Origin: Gammaproteobacteria bacterium
GTDB lineage: Bacteria; Pseudomonadota; Gammaproteobacteria; Pseudomonadales; Halieaceae
Direction: 5' to 3'
DNA length: 64,000 bases
NCBI GenBank assembly: GCA_024742415.1
Contig: JANSYN010000003.1
Coordinates: 248,001-312,000, forward strand
Shown here: in pieces, positions 19,459 to 29,930 of the stretch
Numbering within the stretch: the first letter of the stretch is position 1
How the letters are laid out: each line of letters opens with the position of its first letter
Program-made: the position numbers and the translations under genes
The notes under the pieces: generated by a model
The model's input: only the letters and a program-made list of their open reading frames with translations
The model's database searches: none
Told to the model about the DNA's origin: nothing

Positions 19459-20274
19459 CTAGGAAGCGAGACTATCGATCCCCTGGCGAATTTCCGCCAC
19501 CAGTGCTCCTGCGGCAGCTACGGCAGCTTCGGGACCACCCTGCCCCGCCTCGGCCGCGGCAGCCACCAGCGCACTACCCACGACCACGCCATCGGCCACC
19601 GCCGCTATCGCCCTGGCTGAGGTCGCGTCACGAATACCGAAGCCCACGGCAACGGGCAACGCGGTGTGCTGGCGAATACGGGCGACCTGCTCTGCCACTA
19701 CGTTGCTATCGAGGTGGCCAGAGCCGGTAACGCCCTTGAGGGAAACGCTATAAACGAAACCACTGGCCTGTTTGACGATCTTCACCAGGCGCGCATCGGG
19801 GGTGGTAGGCGCCACCAGCAGTATGCAATCCATGCCTACCCGTGACAGTTCGGCCTTGATCGGGGCCACTTCCTCAGGCGGCAGGTCAACGGTCAACAAA
19901 GCATCCACACCGGCGGCTGAGGCGACGTCGGCAAAATGTGCATAGCCCATGTGCTCTACCGGATTGGCGTAGCCCATCAGTAAGACGGGGGTCTGGTTAT
20001 CGGTGGCGCGGAACGCCGCCACCAGCTCGATGACGGCTGTAAGGGTCAGGCGATTGACCAGTGCGCGTTCGTGCGCTTGCTGAATCACCGGCCCCTCTGC
20101 CATCGGGTCGGAAAACGGTACGCCGACTTCGAGAATATCAGCACCGCGCGCGACCATCTCATGCAGCATTTTCAATGACGTTTCGGCATCCGGGTCGCCG
20201 GCGACACTATACGTTACCAGCGCCTTGCGGCCCTGCTCTTTGAGTTGCGCAAAACGCTGGGCAATACGACTCAT
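19459..20274 (-). CDS. trpA: tryptophan synthase alpha chain
   Basis: Cleaves indole-3-glycerol phosphate to indole, which is channelled to TrpB. 271 residues, the normal size. The catalytic Glu is in [17 protein letters not shown] and the catalytic Asp in [10 protein letters not shown]; phosphate-binding loops appear as [10 protein letters not shown] and VAVGFGI. It lies 24 bp after trpB and 53 bp before accD on the same strand. Confidence 0.96.
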   Translation of the reverse strand: MSRIAQRFAQLKEQGRKALVTYSVAGDPDAETSLKMLHEMVARGADILEVGVPFSDPMAEGPVIQQAHERALVNRLTLTAVIELVAAFRATDNQTPVLLMGYANPVEHMGYAHFADVASAAGVDALLTVDLPPEEVAPIKAELSRVGMDCILLVAPTTPDARLVKIVKQASGFVYSVSLKGVTGSGHLDSNVVAEQVARIRQHTALPVAVGFGIRDATSARAIAAVADGVVVGSALVAAAAEAGQGGPEAAVAAAGALVAEIRQGIDSLAS

Positions 20275-20298
20275 CGCGATTCATCCAGTACTGTGCGG

Positions 20299-21555
20299 TT
20301 AGAATTCAATGCCATCGATCTCGGCTACCGTATGCATGTCTTTGTCGCCACGACCAGAGAGGTTGACGATGATCGTCTGCTCTTTTTCCATCCGCGCGGC
20401 CAGTTCGGTGGCATAGGCAATGGCATGGCTGCTCTCCAGCGCCGGAATAATGCCCTCCACGCGTGTTAACTGGTGAAACGCTGCCAGCGCCTGGGTGTCA
20501 TCCACCGCGACGTAGTTCACCCTGCCGATGTCTTTCAACCAGGAATGCTCCGGGCCGACGCCGGGATAATCGAGCCCGGCAGATACCGAATGCGTTTCGA
20601 TGATCTGGCCCGCCTCGTCCTGCATAAGATAGGTGCGATTACCGTGCAACACGCCGGGCGTGCCGGCGCTCAACGGCGCCGCGTGCTGGCCCGTTTCCAG
20701 GCCGTGCCCTGCCGCTTCCACACCATACATGGCGACGTCTTCATCCTGCAGAAAGGGGTGGAAGAGACCAATCGCATTGGAACCGCCGCCCACGCAGGCC
20801 ACCAATGCATCGGGCAATCTGCCGGTTTGATCGAGCGACTGTGCCCGCGCTTCGCGACCGATCACCGACTGAAAATCCCGCACCAGCAGCGGGTAAGGGT
20901 GTGGACCGGCCACCGTACCGATAATGTAGAAGGTGTCATCGACATTGGTGACCCAATCGCGCATGGCCTCGTTCATGGCATCCTTGAGCGTACGCGAACC
21001 GGATGTCACCGGCACAACTGTCGCACCGAGTAGTTTCATGCGATACACGTTAAGCGCCTGGCGACGCACATCCTCTTCGCCCATGAACACGTGGCACTCC
21101 AGCCCGAGCCGCGCAGCGATGGTTGCCGTTGCAACGCCGTGCTGACCAGCACCGGTTTCGGCTATCACGCGGCGCTTGCCCATGTGCTTGGCCAACAGGG
21201 CCTGGCCCACCGTATTATTCACCTTATGTGCACCGGTGTGGTTAAGGTCTTCGCGCTTGAGAAAAATGCGTGCGCCGCCAGCCTGCGCCGACAGGCGCCT
21301 GGCCTCATACAACGGCGATGGGCGACCGACATAGTGCGCGAGGTCTTCATCCAGTTCGGCACAAAAAGCAGGGTCGGCAGACAGGCGATGATAGAGCGCC
21401 TCAAGGTCAGTCAATGCTGACATCAGGGTTTCTGCAACGAACTTGCCGCCGTACGTCCCAAAATGACCGTCCTGATCCGGGACACTGCTGTAATTGATCG
21501 CTTGCGCGGGCGGCTCGTTGCCTGATGTTTCACTTGCACTCATGATGATGCTCAC
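20299..21555 (-). CDS. trpB: tryptophan synthase beta chain
   Basis: PLP enzyme that condenses indole with serine. 418 residues from a GTG directly abutting the trpF stop (TGA-GTG); an ATG four codons on, at 21543, is an equal candidate start. The PLP lysine is in [11 protein letters not shown], and the phosphate-binding loop is [12 protein letters not shown]. The 30-residue N-terminal lead before [13 protein letters not shown] is a little longer than in E. coli. It forms a trpFBA block inserted upstream of accD. Confidence 0.96.
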   Translation of the reverse strand: MSIIMSASETSGNEPPAQAINYSSVPDQDGHFGTYGGKFVAETLMSALTDLEALYHRLSADPAFCAELDEDLAHYVGRPSPLYEARRLSAQAGGARIFLKREDLNHTGAHKVNNTVGQALLAKHMGKRRVIAETGAGQHGVATATIAARLGLECHVFMGEEDVRRQALNVYRMKLLGATVVPVTSGSRTLKDAMNEAMRDWVTNVDDTFYIIGTVAGPHPYPLLVRDFQSVIGREARAQSLDQTGRLPDALVACVGGGSNAIGLFHPFLQDEDVAMYGVEAAGHGLETGQHAAPLSAGTPGVLHGNRTYLMQDEAGQIIETHSVSAGLDYPGVGPEHSWLKDIGRVNYVAVDDTQALAAFHQLTRVEGIIPALESSHAIAYATELAARMEKEQTIIVNLSGRGDKDMHTVAEIDGIEF

Positions 21556-22182
21556 TCAAACGTCTGCCGCTGCAACGGCGTCTACAAATTGTTTCATCTT
21601 GTGATGGTCTTTCTCGCCCGGCGCGCTTTCCACACCACCGCTGACGTCCACGGCCGCAGGACGCACCTGCGCGATTGCCTGCCCCACGTTGTCACTGTTC
21701 AAGCCACCGGCAAGCACCACGGGTCGGGGAAGATTCGGTGTCACCCGTGCCCAATCGAACGTCTTGCCGGTACCGCCGGCGACGCCGTCTTGCCAGGTAT
21801 CCAACAGCCATGCGTTGGCCGCCTGGTAGGAACGCCCCAAATCCGCAACGTCGCGCCCCGGCTGCATGCGCAGGGCTTTAATCCATGGACGCTTGAACTG
21901 TGTACAGTATGGGGCGGGCTCATCGCCGTGAAACTGCAGGACATCCAGCGCCACGGCAGACAGCACGCCCTCTACCTCACCGCGAGAGGCGTTGACGAAC
22001 AATCCCACCACACTGACAAAAGGCGGCAGGCTCTTGCATATCTGACTGGCTTGCTCAGGTGAGACACAGCGCGGGCTACCACTGAAAAACACCATGCCAA
22101 TCGCATCCACTCCCAGTGCCGCCGCCGCCAGGGCGTCTTCTGGTGTGGTGATGCCGCATATTTTTATGCGTGTGGATCGCAT
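21556..22182 (-). CDS. trpF: phosphoribosylanthranilate isomerase
   Basis: Amadori rearrangement step of tryptophan synthesis, as a stand-alone TIM barrel of 208 residues from the ATG at 22182; an upstream TTG at 22203 would add seven residues. The catalytic Cys is in IKICGITTPEDA and the catalytic Asp in WLLDTWQDG; the phosphate loop is VLAGGLNSDNV. It abuts trpB. TrpF is a separate protein here, as in Pseudomonas, rather than fused to TrpC as in E. coli. Confidence 0.95.
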   Translation of the reverse strand: MRSTRIKICGITTPEDALAAAALGVDAIGMVFFSGSPRCVSPEQASQICKSLPPFVSVVGLFVNASRGEVEGVLSAVALDVLQFHGDEPAPYCTQFKRPWIKALRMQPGRDVADLGRSYQAANAWLLDTWQDGVAGGTGKTFDWARVTPNLPRPVVLAGGLNSDNVGQAIAQVRPAAVDVSGGVESAPGEKDHHKMKQFVDAVAAADV

Positions 22183-22254
22183 GTGGGCTTCGTGCCTGAA
22201 CAAAGCGGCGAATCATAGCAGACCCGGGGCTTGGCTGTCTGCACGCCGACGCTG

Positions 22255-23103
22255 TCAGAGACTGGACAAACCATGCAGTAACGCGGGGCCCGCGGGCGTT
22301 GGCGGTAGTTCATACGCCGATGGATACAGCACATCGACGAGGTACAGGCCGCAAGCCGGTGCCGTGTCGGCCGCAAGCGTGCGGTCTCTTGCGGCAAGTA
22401 GCTGTACAAGCCACGCTGCGTCTCGCCGACCGTCGCCAATCGCCATCAGAGAACCCGCCAGGTTACGTACCATATGATGCAAAAAGGCGTTGGCCTGGAT
22501 GTCGATCACCACAAGGTCCGCATGGCGCGTCACTGCAACATGGTGTACATCACGCACCGGACTGCTGGACTGGCACGAGGCTGCGCGAAACGCGCTGAAA
22601 TCCTGGTTACCCACAAGGCATTGCGCCGCATGATGCATCGCAGCGGCATCTAGCGGCCGGCGATGCCAGGCTGCATATCGGTGCAACAGGGCAGGTCGAA
22701 TCGCTGTGTTGGCGATGAGATAGCGGTAACGCCGCGCCGTGGCTGAGAATCGTGCATGAAACGAAGCCTGCACAACCTGTGCCCAGTGAACCCTGACGTC
22801 CGTCGGCAAACTCGTATTGACGCCAATCGTCCAGGCCCTGGCACTGCGCTCCACCGGCTGATCAAAATGGATAATCTGGCAGTGACCGTGCACGCCGCTG
22901 TCTGTTCTGCCGGCACAATGCACACGGATTGGCTGCTGGGCGATCTGGGCCAGCGCAGTTTCGAGAACGTCCTGAACAGTGGTGCTGTTGTGCCCAACAG
23001 GTTGTGACTGCCAGCCGTTATAAGCGTTGCCGTCGTACTCGATACGACAGGCAACGCGGGCACCGGAGGGGAAAGGGTCTTTTGAGAAAAGCGTACTAGC
23101 CAA
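22255..23103 (-). CDS. truA: tRNA pseudouridine(38-40) synthase TruA
   Basis: Converts uridines 38-40 of the tRNA anticodon arm to pseudouridine. The catalytic Asp is in CAGRTDSGVHGHCQ, and the N-terminal substrate strand reads RIEYDGNAYNGWQ. I place the start at the TTG at 23103, giving 282 residues (E. coli 270); it overlaps the fimV stop by eight bases. The open frame up to 23259 would add 52 residues antigenically unlike the family and wholly inside fimV. No ATG or GTG lies at a sensible position, so the exact start is uncertain. Confidence 0.92.
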   Translation of the reverse strand: MASTLFSKDPFPSGARVACRIEYDGNAYNGWQSQPVGHNSTTVQDVLETALAQIAQQPIRVHCAGRTDSGVHGHCQIIHFDQPVERSARAWTIGVNTSLPTDVRVHWAQVVQASFHARFSATARRYRYLIANTAIRPALLHRYAAWHRRPLDAAAMHHAAQCLVGNQDFSAFRAASCQSSSPVRDVHHVAVTRHADLVVIDIQANAFLHHMVRNLAGSLMAIGDGRRDAAWLVQLLAARDRTLAADTAPACGLYLVDVLYPSAYELPPTPAGPALLHGLSSL

Positions 23104-25534
23104 TACGATCCAGAAGTTCCTGCGCCTCGGCTTTAATGGCGTCACTGCCCTCAGCCACGACCTCCTCGAGAATCTGGCGTGCGCCGTCATCATCGCCCAT
23201 ATCAATATAGGCACGTGCGAGGTCCAGTTTGGTGGACATACCGTTGGCGTCGGCGGCAATGACCAGTTCTTCGTCGTCTTCGTCGGTGAAGTCTTCGCTT
23301 AAATCCAGCTCGTCGTCGGGCGCATCCGACAGGTTATCTTCGATTTCCAGGCCAGTAAAATCTGCCGCCAGTTCCTCGCTGTCATCCGTCATAAAGGGAT
23401 TGGGTGCCAAACCGGGCTCGCCCGGATCACCGGCGGCTGGCCCGGTGGCGGCTGCTTCGGCAGATCCGCCGGTTGATTCTGGCTCACTGTCGAGACTGGC
23501 CAGCAAGGCTTCGGCCTGTGTGACGTAGTCTTCATCACCAATACTGCGCAGCTGGTGTAGCTGCTCTGAGGCAGCCGTCCTGTCGTTCAGCTCGGTGTGT
23601 ATTTCCATGAGCTTGAGGCGGAAAATCGGGTTGTTCGGCTCGCTCTGCAGCGCCGTATTCAACAACTCTATCGCCTGGCGGTGGCGGCCATAGGCGATGT
23701 AGATGTCCGCCTCCGCAAGCGCATCGGCCGCCTCAACATCCGACGCATAGGCATCGTGCTTGCGCTCACCGTAACCGCGCGTGCTCGATGGAGCAGCCGC
23801 TGCAGTCTCGGCTGATTCCGGGGGTGCCGATGCTGTTGCGACAGACTCCTGCGCGTCGTCACCGCTCACGTCGAAGGACTGCTCCTTCAGTTCTACGTTC
23901 GCGAAGGCCTCTTCATCGTAGTCACTATCTTCTTCGTCGTCACGGTTGCGTAAACGCGCAACAATGAAGCCGACGATCGCTAACCCCACAGCGGCGAGGA
24001 TGTACCACAGGTAATCCATAATGCCACCGGAAGATTCAGTCTGGGCGTCTTGCGTAGACGCCTTGCCGGTGCTCGCGGTTGTTGCAGCACTGCTGGCGGT
24101 ACTTGCGGTGGTCGTGTCTGGCGATGTCGTTGAGGCTGCCTTTGTCGAAGATGCCCCGGCATTGTCATCCTCTGCAGCGCTGTCGGCACTATCGACGACC
24201 GCGGCGCCAGGCCCATCGAGATCGTCGGCTGCGGCCAGCGATGGCTGCTCTTCAATGCCCTGTTCGTCAATGTACTCGTCTTCCGTGGCCTGCTCACTGT
24301 CGCTGTCGAACGCATCGTCGCCCCAGGTGCTGTCAGCGACGGCCCGTGCTTCGCCGTCCTCGGTATCGCCGTACAGATCATCCGGCGCGGCGGTATCTTC
24401 TACGCTTTCTGCCGTCGCTCCACCTGCTGCGGCCTGCGCCTTGGCAAGAGCCGCCTGCAACGCCGCAATCTGCTCATCCTTGAGATCGACGATGCGCTCC
24501 AGTGTGGCAACGCGGTCATCCAGCGCTCCACCAGACCCTGAAACATCACCCTGGCTGGCGGCGCCAGCTGCGTCAATGTCTGCACCACTGCCGGAGCCGA
24601 TAGTACCGCGTGTTTCAAGCGCGGCGGCGGCGGGCTCTTCGTCCTGTGCGGAAATCCGCAGGGACGGCCCCGCAGCGACCGCAAGCTCTGCGTCCCGTCC
24701 TTCGCGCCACGCGGCATTCTGCTCACGCACCTGAGCCAGCGCAGACTCTACGTCTGCGGAGCTGATGTCAGCGGCGCTGGGCAGATAAATAATGTAACCG
24801 GCTTTGACACGGTTAATGTTGTTGTTCACGAACGCATCGGGATTGAGGCGCTGAATATCAAGCATGGTCTGATGCACGGTGGCACCGGCGGGTCTGGCAC
24901 TGGAGGCAATCTGCCACAGCGTGTCGTCCCGCTTGATCATGTAGCGATCGCCGGGCGCGGGCGCTGCGCCCGCACCGGCATTGAAATTGCGCTGGGGCAT
25001 TTCGCCAGGGCCGAGATTCGACTTGCGAACGTCGACCTGGGTGCCTGAGCTACTTACTGGAGCCTTTTTTTTTCCGGGTGCGGGAATGCCCTCAACTTCT
25101 TCAACACGCTGGCTGGCCGAAACCACGGGAGTCGCCTGCGAGAAAGCTGGAGGATCGATGAGCACAGTGTACTCACGCAACAGCCGACCCGTAGGCCAAC
25201 GCGCTTCTACAATAAAATCCAGATACGGCTCGAGAACCGGGTCGTCACTGGTCATGACAATGCGCGCGCGACCGTCCTCTACAACCACCTCGAACCTGAT
25301 GCTCGTCAGGAAGAAGGAGCGATCCATCCCCAGTCTCTTGAAATCCTCTCGCGTCGCCAGACGCACCTTGATTTCATCCTCGTGCAGGTTACCGACGTTG
25401 AGCAGGTCAACACTGGCATCCAGAGGTTGATTGAGAAAAGATTCGAGCTTGAGCTCGCCAAGACCCAGCGCCAAGGCAGAACTCGCCTGCAGGCACCCCA
25501 GTGAGAACACCACGGCAGCAAACTTACGTCCCAT
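23096..25534 (-). CDS. fimV: FimV/HubP-type polar organiser protein
   Basis: 812 residues with the FimV layout: an N-terminal signal-like stretch ending near residue 23, a periplasmic domain (GLGELKLESFLNQPLDA), a LysM peptidoglycan-binding domain at about 197-253, a coiled coil (LKDEQIAALQAALAKAQ), and a Ser/Thr/Ala-rich acidic linker. One membrane helix near residue 510 (YILAAVGLAIVGFIVARL) leads to an acidic cytoplasmic part with TPR-like repeats, ending in the FimV C-terminal motif LDLARAYIDMGDDDGARQIL. In Pseudomonas FimV organises polar type IV pili and signalling. It is preceded by 196 bp of noncoding DNA and overlaps truA. Confidence 0.9.
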   Translation of the reverse strand: MGRKFAAVVFSLGCLQASSALALGLGELKLESFLNQPLDASVDLLNVGNLHEDEIKVRLATREDFKRLGMDRSFFLTSIRFEVVVEDGRARIVMTSDDPVLEPYLDFIVEARWPTGRLLREYTVLIDPPAFSQATPVVSASQRVEEVEGIPAPGKKKAPVSSSGTQVDVRKSNLGPGEMPQRNFNAGAGAAPAPGDRYMIKRDDTLWQIASSARPAGATVHQTMLDIQRLNPDAFVNNNINRVKAGYIIYLPSAADISSADVESALAQVREQNAAWREGRDAELAVAAGPSLRISAQDEEPAAAALETRGTIGSGSGADIDAAGAASQGDVSGSGGALDDRVATLERIVDLKDEQIAALQAALAKAQAAAGGATAESVEDTAAPDDLYGDTEDGEARAVADSTWGDDAFDSDSEQATEDEYIDEQGIEEQPSLAAADDLDGPGAAVVDSADSAAEDDNAGASSTKAASTTSPDTTTASTASSAATTASTGKASTQDAQTESSGGIMDYLWYILAAVGLAIVGFIVARLRNRDDEEDSDYDEEAFANVELKEQSFDVSGDDAQESVATASAPPESAETAAAAPSSTRGYGERKHDAYASDVEAADALAEADIYIAYGRHRQAIELLNTALQSEPNNPIFRLKLMEIHTELNDRTAASEQLHQLRSIGDEDYVTQAEALLASLDSEPESTGGSAEAAATGPAAGDPGEPGLAPNPFMTDDSEELAADFTGLEIEDNLSDAPDDELDLSEDFTDEDDEELVIAADANGMSTKLDLARAYIDMGDDDGARQILEEVVAEGSDAIKAEAQELLDRIG

Positions 25535-25730
25535 AACCGCCCCTTATTATTTTTCCCGCTAATGGTTCAGGCGCAACTTCTTGAGCTGCGTCCCCATACC
25601 CGGGGTGGACAAACGCCCTATTCCCCAATGCACTCGAAACGTTGAGCCTGCAATACAACGGCAAAACCGCAAGCGCTTCCTTGCACTTTATAACCCCGAA
25701 TATTGCCCAAGTATCAGGGAACGAGGGGCA

Positions 25731-26759
25731 TTAATCAAGGTAAGTCGACACCAAGCTCTCGGCAATTTGCACACTATTTAGCGCCGCGCCCTTGCGTACA
25801 TTGTCGGCAACGACCCACATATTCAGGCCACGTGGATGGGAGATATCCTGGCGAATTCTGCCGACAAACACCGGGTCGTGACCGGCAGCGTCGCTGACCG
25901 CAGTGGGGTACCCGCCGTCCGCGCGCTCGTCGATCACCGTTACGCCCGGGGCGCTTGCAAGCAACGCGCGCGCCTGCTCGGCGCTGAGTTCGTCAACCGT
26001 TTCGATGTGCACCGCCTCGGAGTGACCAAAGAACACGGGGATGCGCACACAGGTGGGATTTACCTGGATGCTTTCATCGGCAAAAATCTTGCGCGTCTCC
26101 CATACCATCTTCATTTCTTCGCGCGTGTAGCCGTTCTCCTGAAAGGTGTCGATATGCGGTAACGCATTGAAGGCAATCTGCTTCGGGTAGACCTGGCATT
26201 CCGGGTCCTTGCCATTGAGCAGGCGTGCAGTTTGCCCCGCCAGTTCTTCAATTGCCTCCTGGCCAGTGCCGGACACTGCCTGGTAAGTCGCGACATTGAT
26301 CCTTTCGATGCCCACCGCGTCGTAGATGGGCTTCAGTGCCACCAGCATCTGGATCGTGGAGCAATTCGGGTTGGCGATAATGTTACGCGCAGTGTAGCCA
26401 GCCAGCGCCTCTGGGTTCACCTCGGGAATCACCAGCGGAATATCATCGTCGCGTCGAAAGTGCGATGTGTTGTCAATGACCACGCAGCCGGCAGCCGCTG
26501 CCTTGGGCGCGAATTCTGCAGAGACGCTACCACCGGCAGAGAACAGGCCTATCTGCACTTTGGAAAAATCAAACTCGGCAAGCTCGCCCACCAGCACGGA
26601 TTTACCGTGAAAGCGTATTGCCTTACCCGCCGAGCGGCTGCTGGCCAGTGGATACAGCGTGCGCACTGGAAAATTGCGCTGCTCCAGTATCTCGATCATG
26701 GCCTTGCCTACCGCGCCAGTTGCACCAACAACCGCCACGTCGTATTCCCTACTCATCAT
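25731..26759 (-). CDS. asd: aspartate-semialdehyde dehydrogenase
   Basis: Reduces aspartyl phosphate to the semialdehyde for lysine, threonine, methionine and diaminopimelate synthesis. 342 residues, the length of the shorter (non-enteric) Asd type. NADP loop VVGATGAVGKAM; catalytic Cys in ANPNCSTIQM; PVFFGHSEAVHIET in the C-terminal domain. AAGGAG lies just upstream of tandem ATG codons (26759 and 26756). It lies 33 bp after leuD; in Pseudomonas leuB stands between them. Confidence 0.96.
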   Translation of the reverse strand: MMSREYDVAVVGATGAVGKAMIEILEQRNFPVRTLYPLASSRSAGKAIRFHGKSVLVGELAEFDFSKVQIGLFSAGGSVSAEFAPKAAAAGCVVIDNTSHFRRDDDIPLVIPEVNPEALAGYTARNIIANPNCSTIQMLVALKPIYDAVGIERINVATYQAVSGTGQEAIEELAGQTARLLNGKDPECQVYPKQIAFNALPHIDTFQENGYTREEMKMVWETRKIFADESIQVNPTCVRIPVFFGHSEAVHIETVDELSAEQARALLASAPGVTVIDERADGGYPTAVSDAAGHDPVFVGRIRQDISHPRGLNMWVVADNVRKGAALNSVQIAESLVSTYLD

Positions 26760-26792
26760 GCACTCCTTAACTCGATGTTGTTTCCTTGCGTG

Positions 26793-27440
26793 TTACGCGA
26801 GGCTGCCAAACAACCAGGGCGACTGCTCGCGCCAGCGATCTTCGAACGTTCGGATCGCCTCGGCACTTTCCAGAGTGAGGCCAATGTCATCCAGGCCATT
26901 GAGCAGGCAATGTTTGCGAAATGCATCCACTTCAAAGCCCAGTTCGCTGTCGTCTGGCGTAACGATGACCTGGCGCTGCAGGTCGATGGTCAGCGCATAG
27001 CCTTCGTTGGCATACATCTGCTGGAACAAGCGCTCGACCACCTCCGCATCCTGAACGATGGGCAGGATGCCGTTCTTGAAACAGTTGTTATAGAAGATGT
27101 CGGCAAAACTCGGGGCAATAATGCAGCGAAAGCCGTAGTCGTCAAGCGCCCAGGGGGCGTGTTCACGACTGGAGCCACAGCCGAAATTATCGCGCGCCAA
27201 CAACACTACGGCGCCCTGGTAGCGTGCCTGATTGAGGGGAAAATCCTCATTCACAGGCCTGTTACTGCAGTCTTGCCCCGGCTCGCCCTGATCCAGGTAG
27301 CGCAGCTCATCGAACAGGTTGGGACCAAAACCGCTGCGCTTGATGGATTTAAGAAACTGCTTGGGAATGATCAAGTCAGTATCAACGTTGGCGCGATCCA
27401 TAGGGGCCGCTATTCCTGATAACACGGTAAAACTTTTCAT
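26793..27440 (-). CDS. leuD: 3-isopropylmalate dehydratase small subunit
   Basis: Swivelling-domain subunit of isopropylmalate isomerase; 215 residues. The motif [14 protein letters not shown] is diagnostic for LeuD. AGGAGAAG precedes the ATG. It follows leuC by 12 bp, consistent with stoichiometric coexpression of the LeuCD complex. Confidence 0.97.
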   Translation of the reverse strand: MKSFTVLSGIAAPMDRANVDTDLIIPKQFLKSIKRSGFGPNLFDELRYLDQGEPGQDCSNRPVNEDFPLNQARYQGAVVLLARDNFGCGSSREHAPWALDDYGFRCIIAPSFADIFYNNCFKNGILPIVQDAEVVERLFQQMYANEGYALTIDLQRQVIVTPDDSELGFEVDAFRKHCLLNGLDDIGLTLESAEAIRTFEDRWREQSPWLFGSLA

Positions 27441-27452
27441 TGTCTGCTTCTC

Positions 27453-28871
27453 CTACCAGTCACGCACATCGACAAAATGACCTGTCACCGCCGCCGCCGC
27501 AGCCATGGCAGGGCTCACCAGGTGCGTACGACCGCCAAACCCCTGGCGCCCTTCAAAGTTGCGGTTTGACGTCGATGCACAGTGCTCTCCTGCGCCGAGC
27601 TTGTCGGAATTCATCGCCAGGCACATGGAGCAGCCCGGTTCACGCCATTCCAGGCCTGCCGCGGTGAAAATCTCGTGCAAGCCCTCAGCCTCGGCCTGCT
27701 CCTTAACCGCCCCGGAGCCGGGCACAACCATTGCCAGCTTGATGCTCTTGGCCACCTGCCTACCCTTGACGACATCGGCCGCAGCGCGCAGATCCTCAAT
27801 ACGGGAATTGGTACAGGAGCCGATAAACACCTTGTCGAGTTTGATGTCGGTAATGCGTGTTCCGCCGGCCAGACCCATGTACTTCAATGCGCGCTCTACG
27901 GATTCACGCTCTGCCGCACTGGCCAGGGATTGCGGGTCCGGGATCACGCCATCAACCGGCAGCACCATTTCCGGTGACGTACCCCAGGTGACCTGAGGCT
28001 TGATGTCCTCGCCGCGCAATTCTACGACGCTGTCAAAGACGGCGTCGTCATCGCTGTGCAGATCGCGCCATGCGGCAACCGCCTGTTCCCACATCTCACC
28101 GCGGGGTGCATAGGTGCGGCCTTTCACGTACTCAAATGTGGTTTCATCCGCGGCAATCATGCCGGCGCGCGCACCCGCTTCAATCGCCATGTTGCAGATG
28201 GTCATGCGGCCTTCCATGCTCAGGTTGCGGATCACCTCACCGCCAAACTCGATCGCGTACCCGGTGCCACCGGCGGTACCGATCTTGCCGATAATCGCCA
28301 GGACGACATCCTTGGCTGTTACGCCCGGCTTGAGCTGGCCGTCTACGCGCACCAGCATGTTTTTCATTTTCTGCTGCAACAAACACTGTGTTGCCAGCAC
28401 ATGCTCGACTTCGGAGGTACCAATACCGTGCGCCAGAGCGCCCAGCGCACCGTGAGTCGACGTGTGTGAATCACCACACACGACAGTCATACCGGGCAGG
28501 GTGGCGCCCTGCTCCGGGCCAACGACATGCACAATACCCTGCCGTGGGTCGTTAATGGCAAACTCGGTGATGTCGAAGTCCCGGCAGTTATCGTCCAGCG
28601 TCTGTACCTGCAGGCGAGAAATCGGGTCAAGAATGCCTGCAATACCGCCGGCACGTTCCTGACGCTCCGTCGGAACATTGTGATCAGGAACTGCCAGGTT
28701 CGCGTCAATGCGCCAGGGCTTGCGGCCCGCCAGGCGCAAACCTTCGAAAGCTTGCGGTGAGGTCACCTCGTGAATCAGGTGACGGTCAATGTAAATCAGT
28801 GCGCTGCCATCGTCGCGCTGCTCTACCAGGTGGCTCTGCCACAACTTGTCATACAGGGTTTTTCCGCTCAT
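27453..28871 (-). CDS. leuC: 3-isopropylmalate dehydratase large subunit
   Basis: Fe-S subunit of isopropylmalate isomerase, 472 residues from the ATG at 28871, chosen because GAGGTG precedes it and the protein then starts [11 protein letters not shown]; the longer frame to 28940 overlaps the control region. Cluster cysteines are in [13 protein letters not shown] and [10 protein letters not shown]. It diverges from a LysR-type regulator with 112 bp between the starts, which strongly suggests LysR control of leuCD. Confidence 0.97.
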   Translation of the reverse strand: MSGKTLYDKLWQSHLVEQRDDGSALIYIDRHLIHEVTSPQAFEGLRLAGRKPWRIDANLAVPDHNVPTERQERAGGIAGILDPISRLQVQTLDDNCRDFDITEFAINDPRQGIVHVVGPEQGATLPGMTVVCGDSHTSTHGALGALAHGIGTSEVEHVLATQCLLQQKMKNMLVRVDGQLKPGVTAKDVVLAIIGKIGTAGGTGYAIEFGGEVIRNLSMEGRMTICNMAIEAGARAGMIAADETTFEYVKGRTYAPRGEMWEQAVAAWRDLHSDDDAVFDSVVELRGEDIKPQVTWGTSPEMVLPVDGVIPDPQSLASAAERESVERALKYMGLAGGTRITDIKLDKVFIGSCTNSRIEDLRAAADVVKGRQVAKSIKLAMVVPGSGAVKEQAEAEGLHEIFTAAGLEWREPGCSMCLAMNSDKLGAGEHCASTSNRNFEGRQGFGGRTHLVSPAMAAAAAVTGHFVDVRDW

Positions 28872-28940
28872 ATCACACCTCGCTGTCCTGACTGTACGGG
28901 AATTGGCGCCGATTATGGGCTTGCCATCTGAATAACTCAA

Positions 28941-28977
28941 ATCTATTATTTTTATCTATTGCATTCCACTTGGGAAT
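28941..28977. promoter_or_regulatory. candidate LysR operator region between leuC and lysR
   Basis: ATTCC-ACTTG-GGAAT at 28963-28977 is a perfect 5-bp inverted repeat of the T-N11-A type bound by LysR regulators. It ends 6 bp before the regulator's ATG and overlaps its only plausible ribosome site (GGGA). Two direct copies of ATCTATT (28941-28947, 28954-28960) lie beside it in an AT-rich stretch. Confidence 0.5.
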
Positions 28978-28983
28978 AGATTG

Positions 28984-29856
28984 ATGGACGTACAGAATCT
29001 CAGTGCATTTTTACAGGTGGCAGAAACGGGTTCGTTCTCGCGCGCCGCCCAGAGGCTCCACCTGACCCAACCGGCGGTGAGCAAACGCATTGCGCAACTG
29101 GAAGACGAACTGGCCGCCCCCCTGTTTGATCGCATTGGACGCAACATCACATTGACCGAGGCCGGACTCGCTCTCATGCCCCACGCCCGGGCTATCCAGC
29201 TGGAATTACAGGCCGCTGAGCAGTCAGTACGCGATCTTGCCGGTGAGGTCGGTGGGCAGTTGCGCCTGGCGACCAGCCACCATATTGGCCTGCATCGACT
29301 GCGACCGGTGCTTGCCCTTTTCAGTGAGCGCTACCGCAACGTGCACATTGATATTGATTTTATGGACTCCGAGCAGGCCTACGACTTAACGCTGCGCGGC
29401 GAGATAGAACTGGCCGTCGTCACCCTTGCGCCCTCTCCGGTTACTCACATCGTGGCACAGGAAATCTGGCCCGACCCACTGGCATTCATGGCACAGGCTG
29501 ATCATGCGCTGGCACAATCCGGTGCGCTGACCCTGGCACAGCTCAGTGAAGTGCCCGCGATCCTGCCGGGCATGAACACTTACACTGGCCAGATCGTGAA
29601 AGCGCTGTTTGATAAACACGAACTGCCCCTGCAGATCTCGATAGCGACCAACTACCTGGAAACCATACGGATGATGGCCTCGGTAGGGCTTGGCTGGACT
29701 GTTCTGCCGCACTCGATGCTGGACGAGTCACTGGCACTGCTAGAGGTAGGCGGCACAGATATCGGCCGCTCCCTTGGTGTTATTCATCATGAAGGCAGGC
29801 GGCTCTCGCGAGCGGCCAACGCCTTTATCGAGACCCTGCAAAGCAGCCGGACCTGA
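28984..29856 (+). CDS. LysR-type transcriptional regulator, probable regulator of leuCD
   Basis: 290 residues. The N-terminal winged helix-turn-helix spans residues 1-60 (NLSAFLQVAETGSFSRAAQ, LTQPAVSKRIAQLE), followed by a periplasmic-binding-protein-like effector domain. I prefer the ATG at 28984 over the TTG one codon earlier. It is divergent from leuC, as is a LysR gene (PA3122) in Pseudomonas aeruginosa. The inducer is not known from the sequence; an isopropylmalate-type metabolite would be reasonable but is inference. Confidence 0.9.
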   Translation: MDVQNLSAFLQVAETGSFSRAAQRLHLTQPAVSKRIAQLEDELAAPLFDRIGRNITLTEAGLALMPHARAIQLELQAAEQSVRDLAGEVGGQLRLATSHHIGLHRLRPVLALFSERYRNVHIDIDFMDSEQAYDLTLRGEIELAVVTLAPSPVTHIVAQEIWPDPLAFMAQADHALAQSGALTLAQLSEVPAILPGMNTYTGQIVKALFDKHELPLQISIATNYLETIRMMASVGLGWTVLPHSMLDESLALLEVGGTDIGRSLGVIHHEGRRLSRAANAFIETLQSSRT

Positions 29857-29930
29857 TCGCGATGTTGCTGCACCGGGTGGCCTGTCGATCGCGGTCTGTG
29901 ACTGTTCGCCAGGAGACAAACACAGCGGCG

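Noticed and set aside
23104..23259. 52-residue N-terminal extension of TruA
   Set aside because: Lies entirely in fimV, unlike any TruA N-terminus.
26232..27419. Plus-strand open frame of 395 codons
   Set aside because: Antisense to asd and leuD; no recognisable protein features.
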